Below the pieces are notes generated by a model. The model was given only the letters and a program-made list of their open reading frames with translations, did not search any database and had not been told where the DNA came from. From Lacrimispora sinapis (lineage in GTDB: Bacteria; Bacillota; Clostridia; Lachnospirales; Lachnospiraceae), in contig NZ_CP141832.1 of NCBI RefSeq assembly GCF_043633585.1, forward strand, positions 620,001 to 684,000: a DNA stretch of 64,000 nt, given 5' to 3'. This document shows, piece after piece, positions 1 through 9,587 of the stretch. Within the stretch, counting starts at the first letter, position 1; each line of letters starts with the position of its first letter. The position numbers and the translations under genes were made by a program.

Positions 1-1
1 A

Positions 2-136
2 ACTTTTCAGCTGACCGTAGGTTCCCTGAACCAGGATTCCACCAGTTACTATACCCGGACGAAAAATTCCTCCAACATCAATGAGATTGAAAAAGCCTCC
101 ATTGATAAATGTCTGAATGTGGATAAACAGGCGTAA
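2..136 (+). CDS. C-terminal 44 residues of an unidentified protein (cut by window start)
   Basis: The frame is open from base 2 to a TAA at 134-136 and encodes a hydrophilic tail rich in Ser, Asn, Thr and Lys with no motif I recognise. A strong intrinsic terminator follows 40 bp downstream, which supports a genuine gene end. The function cannot be judged from this fragment. Confidence 0.6.
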   Translation, partial: TFQLTVGSLNQDSTSYYTRTKNSSNINEIEKASIDKCLNVDKQA

Positions 137-177
137 ACCGTTCTCCGTGCAGGATTTTTTTGGAGAAAATAAAGAAT

Positions 178-220
178 AAAAAAGCAGTGCCGAACGCAAA
201 TTTCCGGCGCTGCTTTTTTT
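178..220 (+). terminator. Rho-independent terminator of the upstream gene
   Basis: An A-tract is followed by a GC-rich hairpin (AAAGCAGTGCCG pairing with CGGCGCTGCTTT) and a run of seven T. It separates the partial upstream gene from the leuB promoter. Confidence 0.85.
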
Positions 221-314
221 AATGGACCGCTCTTTTATTCTCTTTTATAACCTTGATTTATAGTATCAATTCCAATCTTATATAGTTGTTTCCAGTAAAA
301 TTATTTTATTTTAG

Positions 315-343
315 TTGAAAAATCTCGATAAATGTTCTATTAT
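315..343 (+). promoter_or_regulatory. Promoter of leuB-ilvD-ilvB
   Basis: TTGAAA (315-320) and TATTAT (338-343) are separated by exactly 17 bp, in an AT-rich intergenic region about 50 bp before the leuB start. No T-box or leader-peptide attenuator is visible in the short leader. Confidence 0.6.
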
Positions 344-392
344 GAGAAGAAATATATTAGCATAGTACAGTGGCATAGAGGGAGAGGACGAG

Positions 393-1481
393 ATGAATTA
401 CAACATTGCAGTGATCCCCGGTGACGGAATCGGGCCTGAAATCATTGGAGAAGCCAGGAAAGTCCTTGATAAAGTGGGGAGCGTATACGATCATAAATTT
501 CAGTATACCGAAGTCCTGATGGGCGGCATATCCATTGATACCCATGGAGTTCCATTAACAGACGAAGCTCTAAAAACAGCAAAAAAAAGTGATTCCGTTC
601 TCCTTGGCGCAGTCGGCGGAGATGTAGGAAATTCAAAATGGTACGATGTGGCACCGAATCTCAGACCTGAAGCGGGGCTGCTATCCATCCGCAAGGGTCT
701 TAATTTATTTGCCAACATAAGGCCGGCCTATCTCTACAAAGAGCTGTCAGCGGCCTGCCCCTTGAAGGAAGAGATTATCGGAGACGGCTTTGACATGGTG
801 ATCATGAGAGAGCTGACAGGCGGACTGTATTTCGGAGCGCGTTCCACCAAAGAGGTGGATGGTGTTTGGACGGCTGTCGATACGCTTACCTATAATGAAA
901 AGGAGATCCGAAGGATCGCCGTCAAGGCATTTGACATCGCCATGAAGCGCAGAAAACAGGTGACCAGCGTGGATAAAGCCAATGTGCTGGATTCTTCCAG
1001 ACTATGGCGCAAGGTGGTGGAAGAGGTGGCAGAGGATTATCCGGAAGTCACATTGAGCCATATGCTGGTGGATAACTGTGCCATGCAGCTTGTGATGAAT
1101 CCGGGACAGTTCGATGTGATCCTTACGGAGAACATGTTTGGAGATATTTTATCGGACGAGGCCAGTATGATCACCGGTTCCATCGGAATGCTGCCCTCAG
1201 CCAGTATGAATGAAAGCAAATTCGGAATGTACGAACCAAGCCATGGTTCCGCCCCGGATATTGCAGGAAAAAATATAGCGAATCCCATAGCCACCATTTT
1301 ATCAGCGGCCATGATGCTCCGTTATTCCTTTGACCTTGATAAGGAGGCGGAGTCCATGGAAAAAGCGGTGGAGGCCGTATTAAGGGAAGGATACCGGACC
1401 CCGGATATTTTATCGGAAGGCTGTAAAAAAGTATCCACCACGGAGATGGGAGATTTGATCGCAAAGCGAATCGGAATATAA
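393..1481 (+). CDS. leuB: 3-isopropylmalate dehydrogenase
   Basis: A cytoplasmic NAD-dependent decarboxylating dehydrogenase that converts 3-isopropylmalate to 2-oxo-4-methylvalerate in leucine synthesis. At 362 residues it has the normal family length. It carries the family signatures: an N-terminal GDGIGPE, the active-site Lys/Asp region around DKANVLDSSRLWR, the Mg-binding stretch ENMFGDILSDE, and the adenine-binding YEPSHGSAPDIAGK near residue 280. The ATG follows a GAGGGAGAGGA ribosome site. leuA, leuC and leuD are not in the window. ilvD and ilvB follow on the same strand, so this is a branched-chain amino acid operon. Confidence 0.95.
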   Translation: MNYNIAVIPGDGIGPEIIGEARKVLDKVGSVYDHKFQYTEVLMGGISIDTHGVPLTDEALKTAKKSDSVLLGAVGGDVGNSKWYDVAPNLRPEAGLLSIRKGLNLFANIRPAYLYKELSAACPLKEEIIGDGFDMVIMRELTGGLYFGARSTKEVDGVWTAVDTLTYNEKEIRRIAVKAFDIAMKRRKQVTSVDKANVLDSSRLWRKVVEEVAEDYPEVTLSHMLVDNCAMQLVMNPGQFDVILTENMFGDILSDEASMITGSIGMLPSASMNESKFGMYEPSHGSAPDIAGKNIANPIATILSAAMMLRYSFDLDKEAESMEKAVEAVLREGYRTPDILSEGCKKVSTTEMGDLIAKRIGI

Positions 1482-1494
1482 ATGTCAATCATTG

Positions 1495-1534
1495 CCGGAA
1501 GCGGAAGAAAACTCTAGTTTTTTACCGCTCCCGG
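1495..1534 (+). other. Hairpin between leuB and ilvD
   Basis: CCGGAAGCGG (1495-1504) pairs with CCGCTCCCGG (1525-1534) with one mismatch, and an inner AAAACT/AGTTTT extends the stem. No T-run follows, so it is not a standard terminator. It could be an mRNA processing or stability element; that role is inference. Confidence 0.4.
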
Positions 1535-1583
1535 ATTTCCATATAATCAGAACATTTAGAATAAAAAAAGGAGTGTGCAGCAG

Positions 1584-3245
1584 ATGAAGAGTGATTCAGT
1601 TAAAAAAGGAATGCAGCAGGCACCTCACCGTTCCCTGTTTCATGCACTGGGAATGACAGAGGAAGAGATGGAGAAGCCTTTGATTGGAATCGTCAGTTCC
1701 TATAATGAAATCGTACCGGGTCATATGAACTTAGATAAGATTACCAATGCCGTTAAGATGGGTGTTGCCATGGCTGGCGGAAACCCGGTCATGGTGCCGG
1801 CCATTGCCGTCTGTGATGGAATTGCCATGGGTCATATCGGGATGAAATATTCCCTGGTCACCAGAGATTTAGTTGCGGATTCGACGGAATGTCTTGCGAG
1901 AGCACACGCCTTTGATGCTCTGGTTATGATTCCCAACTGCGATAAGAACGTTCCCGGACTTTTAATGGCGGCAGCCCGCATTAATGTACCCACAGTGTTC
2001 GTCAGTGGCGGACCAATGTTAGCTGGACGTGTGCATGGACATAAAACCAGTCTTTCCAGCATGTTTGAAGCGGTTGGTGCTTATACGGCAGGCACCATGT
2101 CCGAGGAAGATGTAAAGGAATTTGAGCAGAATGCATGTCCCACCTGCGGTTCCTGTTCCGGGATGTATACCGCCAACAGCATGAACTGTCTGACCGAAGT
2201 TTTGGGCATGGGACTGCGCGGAAACGGAACCATTCCGGCGGTCTACTCCCAGCGTCTGGCCCTGGCAAAGCATGCAGGAATGGCTGTTATGGATATGCTG
2301 GAAAAGAATATCCGTCCCCGTGACATCATGACTGAGAAAGCATTTAAGAATGCCCTGACCATGGATATGGCACTGGGATGCAGCACCAACAGTATGCTTC
2401 ACCTTCCCGCCATCGCTCATGAAGCAGGCGTTGAGTTAAATCTGGAAATTGCCAATGCCATCAGTGCCAAAACGCCCAACCTCTGCCATCTGGCTCCGGC
2501 AGGCCCTACTTATATAGAAGATCTGCATGAGGCAGGCGGTATTTATGCGGTTATGAATGAGATCAGCAAGCTTGGACTTCTGGAGCTGGACTGCATGACC
2601 GTAACAGGGAAAACCGTGGGAGAGAATATTGAGGGCTGTGTCAATAAGGACCAGAAGGTGATCCGTCCGGTGGAAAACCCCTATAGCGTCACCGGAGGAA
2701 TTGCCATTTTAAAAGGCAATCTGGCTCCCGACTCTGCCGTTGTAAAACGTTCGGCCGTTGCACCTGAGATGTTAAAGCATGAAGGCCCTGCAAGAGTCTT
2801 TGACTGCGAGGAGGATGCCATTGAAGCGATCAAAGGCGGAAAGATCGTGGCAGGAGATGTGGTGGTGATCCGTTACGAAGGTCCTAAGGGCGGTCCTGGC
2901 ATGAGAGAGATGTTAAATCCTACTTCAGCCATTGCCGGAATGGGACTGGGTTCCTCCGTGGCTCTTATTACGGACGGCCGTTTCAGCGGTGCATCAAGAG
3001 GTGCGTCCATCGGTCATGTCTGTCCCGAAGCAGCCGTGGGAGGTCCCATCGCTCTGGTGGAAGAGGGAGATATCATTTCCATTGATATTGACAATCACCG
3101 GCTTGATGTAAATGTTTCAGAGGAAGAACTGGCAGCCAGAAAGGAAAAATGGCAGCCAAGAAAGCCAGCAGTAACCACCGGATATCTTGCCCGGTACGCA
3201 GCCATGGCAGCCCCGGCCAGCCGTGGAGCAATTCTTGAATTATAA
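1584..3245 (+). CDS. ilvD: Dihydroxy-acid dehydratase
   Basis: An Fe-S enzyme that dehydrates 2,3-dihydroxy-isovalerate and its homologue to the 2-oxo acids that precede valine and isoleucine. The IlvD/Edd cluster and active-site motifs are present: CDKNVPG, the CPTCGSCSGMYTANSMN stretch, and the C-terminal GRFSGASRG-IGHVCPEA. I place the start at ATG 1584 (553 aa) because the AAAGGAG at 1567-1573 lies 10 bp upstream. The in-frame GTG at 1575 would touch that site. ilvB follows after 14 bp. ilvC, the enzyme that supplies the substrate, is not in the window. Confidence 0.95.
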   Translation: MKSDSVKKGMQQAPHRSLFHALGMTEEEMEKPLIGIVSSYNEIVPGHMNLDKITNAVKMGVAMAGGNPVMVPAIAVCDGIAMGHIGMKYSLVTRDLVADSTECLARAHAFDALVMIPNCDKNVPGLLMAAARINVPTVFVSGGPMLAGRVHGHKTSLSSMFEAVGAYTAGTMSEEDVKEFEQNACPTCGSCSGMYTANSMNCLTEVLGMGLRGNGTIPAVYSQRLALAKHAGMAVMDMLEKNIRPRDIMTEKAFKNALTMDMALGCSTNSMLHLPAIAHEAGVELNLEIANAISAKTPNLCHLAPAGPTYIEDLHEAGGIYAVMNEISKLGLLELDCMTVTGKTVGENIEGCVNKDQKVIRPVENPYSVTGGIAILKGNLAPDSAVVKRSAVAPEMLKHEGPARVFDCEEDAIEAIKGGKIVAGDVVVIRYEGPKGGPGMREMLNPTSAIAGMGLGSSVALITDGRFSGASRGASIGHVCPEAAVGGPIALVEEGDIISIDIDNHRLDVNVSEEELAARKEKWQPRKPAVTTGYLARYAAMAAPASRGAILEL

Positions 3246-3259
3246 AAAAGGAGCGGCCT

Positions 3260-4939
3260 ATGAAGACATTGACAGGAGCGGAAATATTAATTGAATGCTT
3301 AAAGGAGCAGCAGGTGGATACGGTTTTTGGATATCCGGGAGGTTCCATCCTAAATATATATGATGCCCTTTATAAACATCAAGACGAGATCACCCACATC
3401 CTCACCGCCCACGAACAGGGGGCATCCCATGCGGCAGACGGATATGCCAGAGCCACCGGAAAGGTAGGGGTCTGTATGGCGACCTCAGGCCCTGGAGCCA
3501 CAAATCTTGTAACGGGAATTGCTACAGCCTATATGGATTCCATCCCAATGGTAGCCATCACCTGCAACGTAGCCCTTGAGTTACTTGGACGGGACAGCTT
3601 CCAGGAGATTGATATTACAGGCGTAACCATGCCCATTACAAAGTATAATTTTATTGTAAAGGATATCACCAGACTGGCGGATACCATCCGCAGAGCCTTT
3701 GTGATCGCACAGACGGGTAGACCAGGCCCCGTCCTCATTGATATCACAAAGGATGTAACGGCAGCTTCCTATGACTATGAATATCAGGAACCGGAGCCTA
3801 TCATCCGTCAGGAAGCGACCATCACCGAAGAAGCTCTGGAAGAAGCACTGAAGCTGATCCGCAAAGCCCAGAAACCTTATATTTTTGTAGGCGGAGGAGC
3901 CATAACTGCCGGGGCATCGGAAGAGCTTTGCTCCTTTGCCCATAAGATTCAGGCTCCGGTGGCAGACAGTCTGATGGGAAAAGGCGCCTTTGACGGGACC
4001 GATGAACTTTATACCGGTATGGTGGGAATGCATGGAACAAAGACCTCCAATTTAGGAATCACCGAGTGTGATCTTCTGATTGTAATCGGAGCCAGGTTCA
4101 GTGACCGTGTAATCGGCAAAGCGTCTAAGTTTGCAAGAAATGCCAAGATCCTTCAGTTTGATGTTGACCCGGCTGAGATTAATAAGAATGTAAAGACCCA
4201 TGCCAGCGTCATCGGAGATGTAAAGTCCATTCTGAGGAAATTAAATGCCCGTCTGGACCCGATCAACCATGAAGAATGGCTTGCGCATATCGACCGGTTA
4301 AAGGATATGTATCCGATGCGGTATGAAAAGAGCATTCTGACAGGGCCCTATATCATTGAGAAGATCTATGAGGTCACCGGCGGAGATGCAGTCATTTGTA
4401 CCGAGGTAGGCCAGCATCAGATGTGGGCCGCCCAGTTCTACCGGTATAAATACCCCAGAAGCTTTATTACCTCCGGGGGTCTTGGGACTATGGGCTACGG
4501 ACTGGGGGCTTCCATGGGTGCCAAAATGGGAGCGAAGGACAAAGTGGTCATCAACGTGGCCGGTGACGGTTGTTTCCGCATGAATTTCAATGAAATTGCT
4601 ACCGCCACCCGTTATAACATCCCCATCATCCAGGTGGTTTTAAACAACCATGTGCTCGGTATGGTACGCCAGTGGCAGACACTGTTCTATGGCAAACGGT
4701 ATTCCCATACCGAATTGAATGACCAGGTGGATTTTGTTAAGATAGCAGAAGGAATGGGAGCAAAGGCTTACCGCGTCACCGCCAAAGAAGAATTTGAGCC
4801 GGTGCTGAAAGAAGCAATTGCCCTGAACGTTCCTGTTGTTATAGATTGTCAGATTCATTGCGACGATAAAGTATTCCCCATGGTATCACCGGGGGCGCCG
4901 ATTGATCATGCATTTGACGCAGAAGATTTAAAGATTTAA
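3260..4939 (+). CDS. ilvB: Acetolactate synthase, catalytic (large) subunit
   Basis: A thiamine-diphosphate enzyme that condenses pyruvate with pyruvate or 2-oxobutyrate. The N-terminal domain holds the catalytic Glu in a TAHEQGASHAADGYAR-type motif. The central FAD/CoA-like domain follows, and the C-terminal TPP motif GDGCFRMNF...LNN closes the active site near residues 433-460. The length of 559 aa is normal. An AAAAAGGAG ribosome site precedes the ATG, 14 bp after ilvD. No regulatory small subunit (ilvN/ilvH) gene lies next to it; it may be elsewhere. A small ATTTAAAG tandem repeat straddles the stop codon and its function is unknown. Confidence 0.93.
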   Translation: MKTLTGAEILIECLKEQQVDTVFGYPGGSILNIYDALYKHQDEITHILTAHEQGASHAADGYARATGKVGVCMATSGPGATNLVTGIATAYMDSIPMVAITCNVALELLGRDSFQEIDITGVTMPITKYNFIVKDITRLADTIRRAFVIAQTGRPGPVLIDITKDVTAASYDYEYQEPEPIIRQEATITEEALEEALKLIRKAQKPYIFVGGGAITAGASEELCSFAHKIQAPVADSLMGKGAFDGTDELYTGMVGMHGTKTSNLGITECDLLIVIGARFSDRVIGKASKFARNAKILQFDVDPAEINKNVKTHASVIGDVKSILRKLNARLDPINHEEWLAHIDRLKDMYPMRYEKSILTGPYIIEKIYEVTGGDAVICTEVGQHQMWAAQFYRYKYPRSFITSGGLGTMGYGLGASMGAKMGAKDKVVINVAGDGCFRMNFNEIATATRYNIPIIQVVLNNHVLGMVRQWQTLFYGKRYSHTELNDQVDFVKIAEGMGAKAYRVTAKEEFEPVLKEAIALNVPVVIDCQIHCDDKVFPMVSPGAPIDHAFDAEDLKI

Positions 4940-4978
4940 AGATTTAGCAGACAGCTAAAATTATGAGGAGGAAGAGAT

Positions 4979-6064
4979 ATGAGCAGAGTGTTTAATTTTT
5001 CCGCAGGGCCAGCAGTTCTGCCGGAGGAAGTCCTGAAAGAAGCCGCAGAAGAAATGATGGATTACAGAGGCTGTGGAATGTCCGTAATGGAGATGAGCCA
5101 CCGGTCTAAAATGTTCCAGACCATCATTGGCGAAGCAGAAGCGGATCTCAGGGAATTAATGGGAATTCCGGATAATTACAAGGTATTGTTTTTACAGGGA
5201 GGTGCATCCCAGCAGTTTGCCATGATTCCGATGAATTTATTTAAAAACCGCGTAGGCGATTTTATCATCACCGGACAATGGGCAAAAAAGGCATACCAGG
5301 AAGCGTCGCTTTATGGAAAAGCCAATGCAGTTGCATCGAGTGCCGACAAGACCTTCAGTTATATCCCGGATGTCTCCGATCTGCCCATCTCTGAGGATGC
5401 GGATTACGTGTATATCTGTGAGAATAATACCATTTACGGAACGAAATATAAAACCCTTCCTGATACAAAGGGGAAAACACTGGTTGCCGACCTCTCCTCC
5501 TGTTTCTTATCCGAACCTGTTGATGTTTCAAAATACGGCCTGATTTTCGCAGGCGCCCAGAAAAACGTGGGACCTGCCGGTGTGGTGATCGTCATTATCC
5601 GGGAAGATCTGATTTCAGAGGAGGTGCTTCCTGGGACTCCCACCATGCTTCGTTACAAGACCCATGCAGATGCCGTTTCCCTTTATAATACCCCTCCGGC
5701 ATATGGGATCTACATATGCGGAAAGGTGTTCCAATGGTTAAAGAAGTTAGGCGGATTAAATGCCATGAAAGAGATCAATGAAAAGAAAGCAGCCCTTCTT
5801 TATGACTTCCTGGATCAGAGCAAGCTGTTTAAGGGAACCGTAGTAAAGGAAGACCGTTCCCTCATGAATGTTCCTTTTATCACCGGAGACGAAGCGCTTG
5901 ATGAACTTTTTGTAAAGGAATCAAGAGCAGCAGGCTTTGAAAACTTAAAGGGGCACAGAACCGTAGGCGGTATGCGTGCCAGCATTTATAACGCCATGCC
6001 GACAGAAGGGGTAGAGAAGCTAGTTGCTTTTATGAAAGATTTTGAAGAAAAGCACGCCAAATAA
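4979..6064 (+). CDS. serC: Phosphoserine aminotransferase
   Basis: A PLP enzyme that transaminates 3-phosphohydroxypyruvate to phosphoserine with glutamate. The N-terminus RVFNFSAGPAVLPEEVL and the early GGASQQF phosphate-binding region are diagnostic. The PLP lysine lies in FAGAQKNVGPAG, and the C-terminal HRTVGGMRASIYNAM is the family tail. At 361 residues it is full length. A GAGGAGGAAG ribosome site precedes the ATG. It forms a unit with serA, whose start lies only 25 bp after its stop. The 40-bp gap after ilvB suggests read-through from the branched-chain genes. Confidence 0.96.
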   Translation: MSRVFNFSAGPAVLPEEVLKEAAEEMMDYRGCGMSVMEMSHRSKMFQTIIGEAEADLRELMGIPDNYKVLFLQGGASQQFAMIPMNLFKNRVGDFIITGQWAKKAYQEASLYGKANAVASSADKTFSYIPDVSDLPISEDADYVYICENNTIYGTKYKTLPDTKGKTLVADLSSCFLSEPVDVSKYGLIFAGAQKNVGPAGVVIVIIREDLISEEVLPGTPTMLRYKTHADAVSLYNTPPAYGIYICGKVFQWLKKLGGLNAMKEINEKKAALLYDFLDQSKLFKGTVVKEDRSLMNVPFITGDEALDELFVKESRAAGFENLKGHRTVGGMRASIYNAMPTEGVEKLVAFMKDFEEKHAK

Positions 6065-6089
6065 ACACATGGGAAGGAGAACGGAACGT

Positions 6090-7253
6090 ATGAAAAAAAT
6101 ACATTGCTTAAATGAGATTTCCCCTTGCGGAACCGCATTACTGACAGAGGAATATACACTGACAAACGACATCAAAGAGGCCCAGGGGGTCCTTGTAAGA
6201 AGTGCCTCTATGCATGAAATGGAACTGCCGGAAGGGCTTTTAGCCATTGCGAGAGCCGGTGCAGGGGTCAACAACATCCCCCTGGATGGCTGTGCGGCAG
6301 AGGGAATCGTGGTGTTCAACACTCCGGGAGCCAATGCAAACGGAGTAAAGGAACTGGTTCTTGCAGGTCTTTTACTGGCCTCCCGGGATATCACAGGAGG
6401 CATCGACTGGTGCAAGGCCAACAAGGATGATGAAAACATTGCAAAGTCTGCGGAAAAAGCAAAAAAAGCATTCGCCGGATGTGAAATCAAAGGAAAAAAG
6501 CTTGGGGTTATCGGCCTTGGTGCCATTGGCGCGGAAGTAGCCAACGCCTGCTCCTCTCTTGGAATGGAGGTTTACGGATATGACCCCTTCATTTCCGTTA
6601 CCGCTGCCTGGGGACTCTCCAGAAATGTCAAACACATCACTTCCGTGGATACCATTTACAAGGAGTGTGATTACATCACCATCCATGTTCCCTTGATGGA
6701 TAATACAAAAGGAATGATTCATAAAGCTGCGTTTGACAGCATGAAGGACGGAGTCGTTATATTAAACTTTGCCAGAGACATTTTGGTCAATGAAGATGAT
6801 ATGGCGGAGGCATTAAAATCCGGCAAGGTTAAAAAATATGTAACCGATTTCCCGAATCCCAAGTCCGTTCACTTAGACGGTGCTATCGTGATCCCTCACC
6901 TTGGGGCTTCTACCGAAGAATCTGAGGATAACTGTGCAAAGATGGCGGTGGAAGAGATCATGGATTACATCGAAAACGGCAACATCCGCAACTCGGTGAA
7001 TTTCCCGGCCTGTGACATGGGGATCTGCAAGGCAGCCAGCCGTATCGGGGTGCTTCACTTAAACATTCCCAACATGATCGGGCAGATCACAGGAACGCTT
7101 GCAGCAGGTAATGTAAATATTTCAGATATGACCAACAAGAGCCGTGAAAAATATGCATACACCCTGCTTGACCTTGAAAATGCCCCTGATGCCATGAGCA
7201 TTCAGAAGCTTAACGCCATCAAAGGCGTGCTGCGGGTAAGGGTAATCAAATAA
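6090..7253 (+). CDS. serA: D-3-phosphoglycerate dehydrogenase, ACT-domain type
   Basis: Oxidises 3-phosphoglycerate, the first step of serine synthesis, using NAD. The start is ATG 6090 (387 aa), preceded by GGAAGGAG; an open frame continues upstream into serC but has no supporting start. Residues about 1-310 form the two-domain dehydrogenase with the Rossmann motif GLGAIGAEVANA near 145-160 and the catalytic His in the HLGAST segment. The last ~70 residues are an ACT domain (IGVLHLNIPNMIGQITG), the likely serine-sensing module. The catalytic loop reads NFARDILV where many relatives have N-A-A-R-G; the Arg is kept. Confidence 0.94.
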   Translation: MKKIHCLNEISPCGTALLTEEYTLTNDIKEAQGVLVRSASMHEMELPEGLLAIARAGAGVNNIPLDGCAAEGIVVFNTPGANANGVKELVLAGLLLASRDITGGIDWCKANKDDENIAKSAEKAKKAFAGCEIKGKKLGVIGLGAIGAEVANACSSLGMEVYGYDPFISVTAAWGLSRNVKHITSVDTIYKECDYITIHVPLMDNTKGMIHKAAFDSMKDGVVILNFARDILVNEDDMAEALKSGKVKKYVTDFPNPKSVHLDGAIVIPHLGASTEESEDNCAKMAVEEIMDYIENGNIRNSVNFPACDMGICKAASRIGVLHLNIPNMIGQITGTLAAGNVNISDMTNKSREKYAYTLLDLENAPDAMSIQKLNAIKGVLRVRVIK

Positions 7254-7263
7254 AGGAGATATT

Positions 7264-8508
7264 ATGGCTATCGTAAAACCATTTCAATGTGTAAGACCAG
7301 AAAAGCAGTATGCCCATCTGGTAGCCGCTCTTCCTTATGATGTATACAACCGCAAAGAGGCTTGTGAAGTGACGGCAGCAAATCCAAAATCATTTTTAAA
7401 TATCGACCGTCCGGAGACCCAGTTTTCCGATGACGTAGATACATATGATGACCGTGTTTATGAGAAGGCAAGACAGATGTTAGAAAGCTGGATCAGCGAC
7501 GGAACCTTGCAGAAGGACCGTAAAAAAGCTTACTATATCTATCAGCTGATCATGGATGGAAGGAGCCAGACCGGAATTGTGGCCTGCTCCTCCATTGATG
7601 ATTATGCAAAAGGAGTCATTAAAAAGCACGAAAATACCAGAGAAGAAAAAGAACGGGACCGGATCCGCCACGTGGATACCACCAATGCCCAGACCGGTCC
7701 TATTTTCCTGGCGTACCGCTCAAAGGAAACCATCAACCGGCTGGTGGCAGAGGTTACCGAGAAAAGTCCCCTGTATGACTTTACATCCGATGACGGGATC
7801 AGCCACAAGGTATGGCGGATTGCAGAACCGGAAACCGTTGGAGAGATTGAACAGGCTTTTCTTGAAATTCCGGTCACCTATATTGCCGATGGCCACCACA
7901 GAGCGGCTTCTGCTGTAAAAGTGGGACTAAAGCGCCGGGAAGAAAATCCGGGATATACCGGAGAAGAGCCTTTTAACTTTTTCCTTTCCGTTTTATTCCC
8001 GGATGACCAGCTGATGATCTTGCCCTATAACCGCGTGGTAAAGGATTTAAACGGACTATCGGAGGAAGCGTATTTAAAAAAATTGGAAGAGTCTTTTCTG
8101 GTGGAGTTGACAGGCGAAAAAGCGTATGCTCCTGCACAGAAAGGAACCTTTGGTATGTATTTAAACCACAAGTGGTACCGGCTCACCATAAAAGAATCCT
8201 TTCTATCTAAGGACCCGGTAAAGGGGCTTGATGTTTCCCTTCTTCAGGATCATCTCCTGAATCCGGTTTTGGGAGTGAAAGATCCGAGAACCGATCAAAG
8301 GATTGATTTTATCGGGGGAATCCGGGGGTTAAAGGAGCTTGAGAGACGGTGTGAGGAGGATATGACAGTGGCATTTTCCATGGTTCCCACTTCCATCGAG
8401 GAACTGTTTTCCGTAGCAGATGCAGGTCTTTTGATGCCGCCTAAGTCCACCTGGTTTGAGCCGAAGCTTCGCAGCGGTCTGTTTATTCATCCGTTGTCTC
8501 CGGTTTAA
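7264..8508 (+). CDS. DUF1015 family protein
   Basis: A 414-residue protein starting MAIVKPFQCVRP, with the conserved LPYDVYNRKEA, FLNIDRPE and YIADGHHRAASA segments typical of DUF1015. The family is common beside serC and serA in clostridia and here starts 10 bp after serA with an AAAGGAG site, so it belongs to the serine operon. The biochemical role is not established; a link to phosphoserine or serine metabolism is inferred from context only. Its last 26 bp overlap the 3' end of the convergent regulator gene. Confidence 0.88.
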   Translation: MAIVKPFQCVRPEKQYAHLVAALPYDVYNRKEACEVTAANPKSFLNIDRPETQFSDDVDTYDDRVYEKARQMLESWISDGTLQKDRKKAYYIYQLIMDGRSQTGIVACSSIDDYAKGVIKKHENTREEKERDRIRHVDTTNAQTGPIFLAYRSKETINRLVAEVTEKSPLYDFTSDDGISHKVWRIAEPETVGEIEQAFLEIPVTYIADGHHRAASAVKVGLKRREENPGYTGEEPFNFFLSVLFPDDQLMILPYNRVVKDLNGLSEEAYLKKLEESFLVELTGEKAYAPAQKGTFGMYLNHKWYRLTIKESFLSKDPVKGLDVSLLQDHLLNPVLGVKDPRTDQRIDFIGGIRGLKELERRCEEDMTVAFSMVPTSIEELFSVADAGLLMPPKSTWFEPKLRSGLFIHPLSPV

Positions 8509-9487
8509 GCTCCTTTATGCGGTATTGTTCATAGACCTCAAGAAGCTGGGGACGTTTGACCACTCCTATTTTCTGAAAAATGTTATGTACGTGGGTTTTC
8601 GCCGTTCCCAGCGAAATGCAGAGAATATCGCTGATATCCTGATTGGTTTTATCAAGGAGCAGGACTTTTAGGATTTCCCGTTCCCTGGAAGTCAGATGAT
8701 AGGCTTCGCTGAAATGGTATAGAAGGCTGTCTTCAATGTCTGAAGGTATGGTTCGTTCACTTTTTCTGTTTACGGCAGAAACGATGCGGTTATTCCTTAG
8801 CATTACTTTTAGGTAATCCATGAGATAGGCGGTTGTAAAGCCTGCGTGGGTGATGTATAGAAGATCAGAAGTAAAGCTTCGGTTGTTCATAATAATAGAA
8901 GAAGTGGAATAAGTATCGAAATTAAAGATCACAATGGTGTCTTCTGCAATAACCAAAAGATTTAAGAAAATGGTAATCATAAAAAGTCTTTTGCACCATC
9001 GGTAAAAGGAACCCTGAAATTGTTCAGGGTTTTTTTTGCGTATAAAAAAACTTCTGGCTGCCACATAGGTGTTGAAAAGCTGGCTGGGAAGAAAGTAGAG
9101 CCATATTTTCCAGGAGCTGTTCTTTAATGCGGGAACAAAAAGCATAAAGATCACGTAAAAGGCCAGAATTCCATAATCCAACCCCATGATCCTGCGGTTT
9201 AGTAATTTCTGAAAGATGTTTAAGTAGCCCAGGGACAGGATCAGATAGATCAGAGTCTTGTAAGTGGGAACAATCATAAAGAGTTTATTATAAACATCTG
9301 CAAAATGAACAAACATTTCTGAAAGAAATATCACCATATCATCCATCAAAACGGCAGAAAAAATTATGCCGGTCCAAAGTAAGATCTTTTCCCTCCCATT
9401 CATGAAAAGCAAAAACGACATCCAGATTATACCGGAATATACCATGATCAAAACCAGATTGTAAATAAATATCCCAATTCTTTCCAT
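8483..9487 (-). CDS. aguR: Membrane-anchored LuxR-family regulator, AguR-like
   Basis: A 334-residue protein in two parts. Residues ~1-235 are strongly hydrophobic, with several predicted membrane helices (the first around IFIYNLVLIMVYSGIIW). The last ~75 residues are a LuxR/GerE helix-turn-helix with the signature HLTSREREILKVLL and TAKTHVHNIFQKIGV. Transmembrane LuxR activators called AguR control the agmatine deiminase operon in Lactococcus and Enterococcus. This gene is divergent from exactly such an operon, so I infer it senses agmatine and activates arcC-ptcA-aguD-aguA. AGGAGGTCTCT precedes the ATG. The 3' end overlaps the DUF1015 gene by 26 bp. Confidence 0.8.
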   Translation of the reverse strand: MERIGIFIYNLVLIMVYSGIIWMSFLLFMNGREKILLWTGIIFSAVLMDDMVIFLSEMFVHFADVYNKLFMIVPTYKTLIYLILSLGYLNIFQKLLNRRIMGLDYGILAFYVIFMLFVPALKNSSWKIWLYFLPSQLFNTYVAARSFFIRKKNPEQFQGSFYRWCKRLFMITIFLNLLVIAEDTIVIFNFDTYSTSSIIMNNRSFTSDLLYITHAGFTTAYLMDYLKVMLRNNRIVSAVNRKSERTIPSDIEDSLLYHFSEAYHLTSREREILKVLLLDKTNQDISDILCISLGTAKTHVHNIFQKIGVVKRPQLLEVYEQYRIKELKPETTDE

Positions 9488-9587
9488 AGAGACCTCCTGT
9501 CTTTTTTTGTCGGAACGTAAGTTATAAACAGTATAGCAAAATCAAAAGTTTTTTCAACCACAAAAAACTCAAAAAACCCATTTTTTA

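Noticed and set aside
221..392. T-box or leucine leader-peptide attenuator before leuB
   Set aside because: The spacer after the promoter is only about 50 bp, with no T-box signature, Leu-codon run or terminator hairpin.
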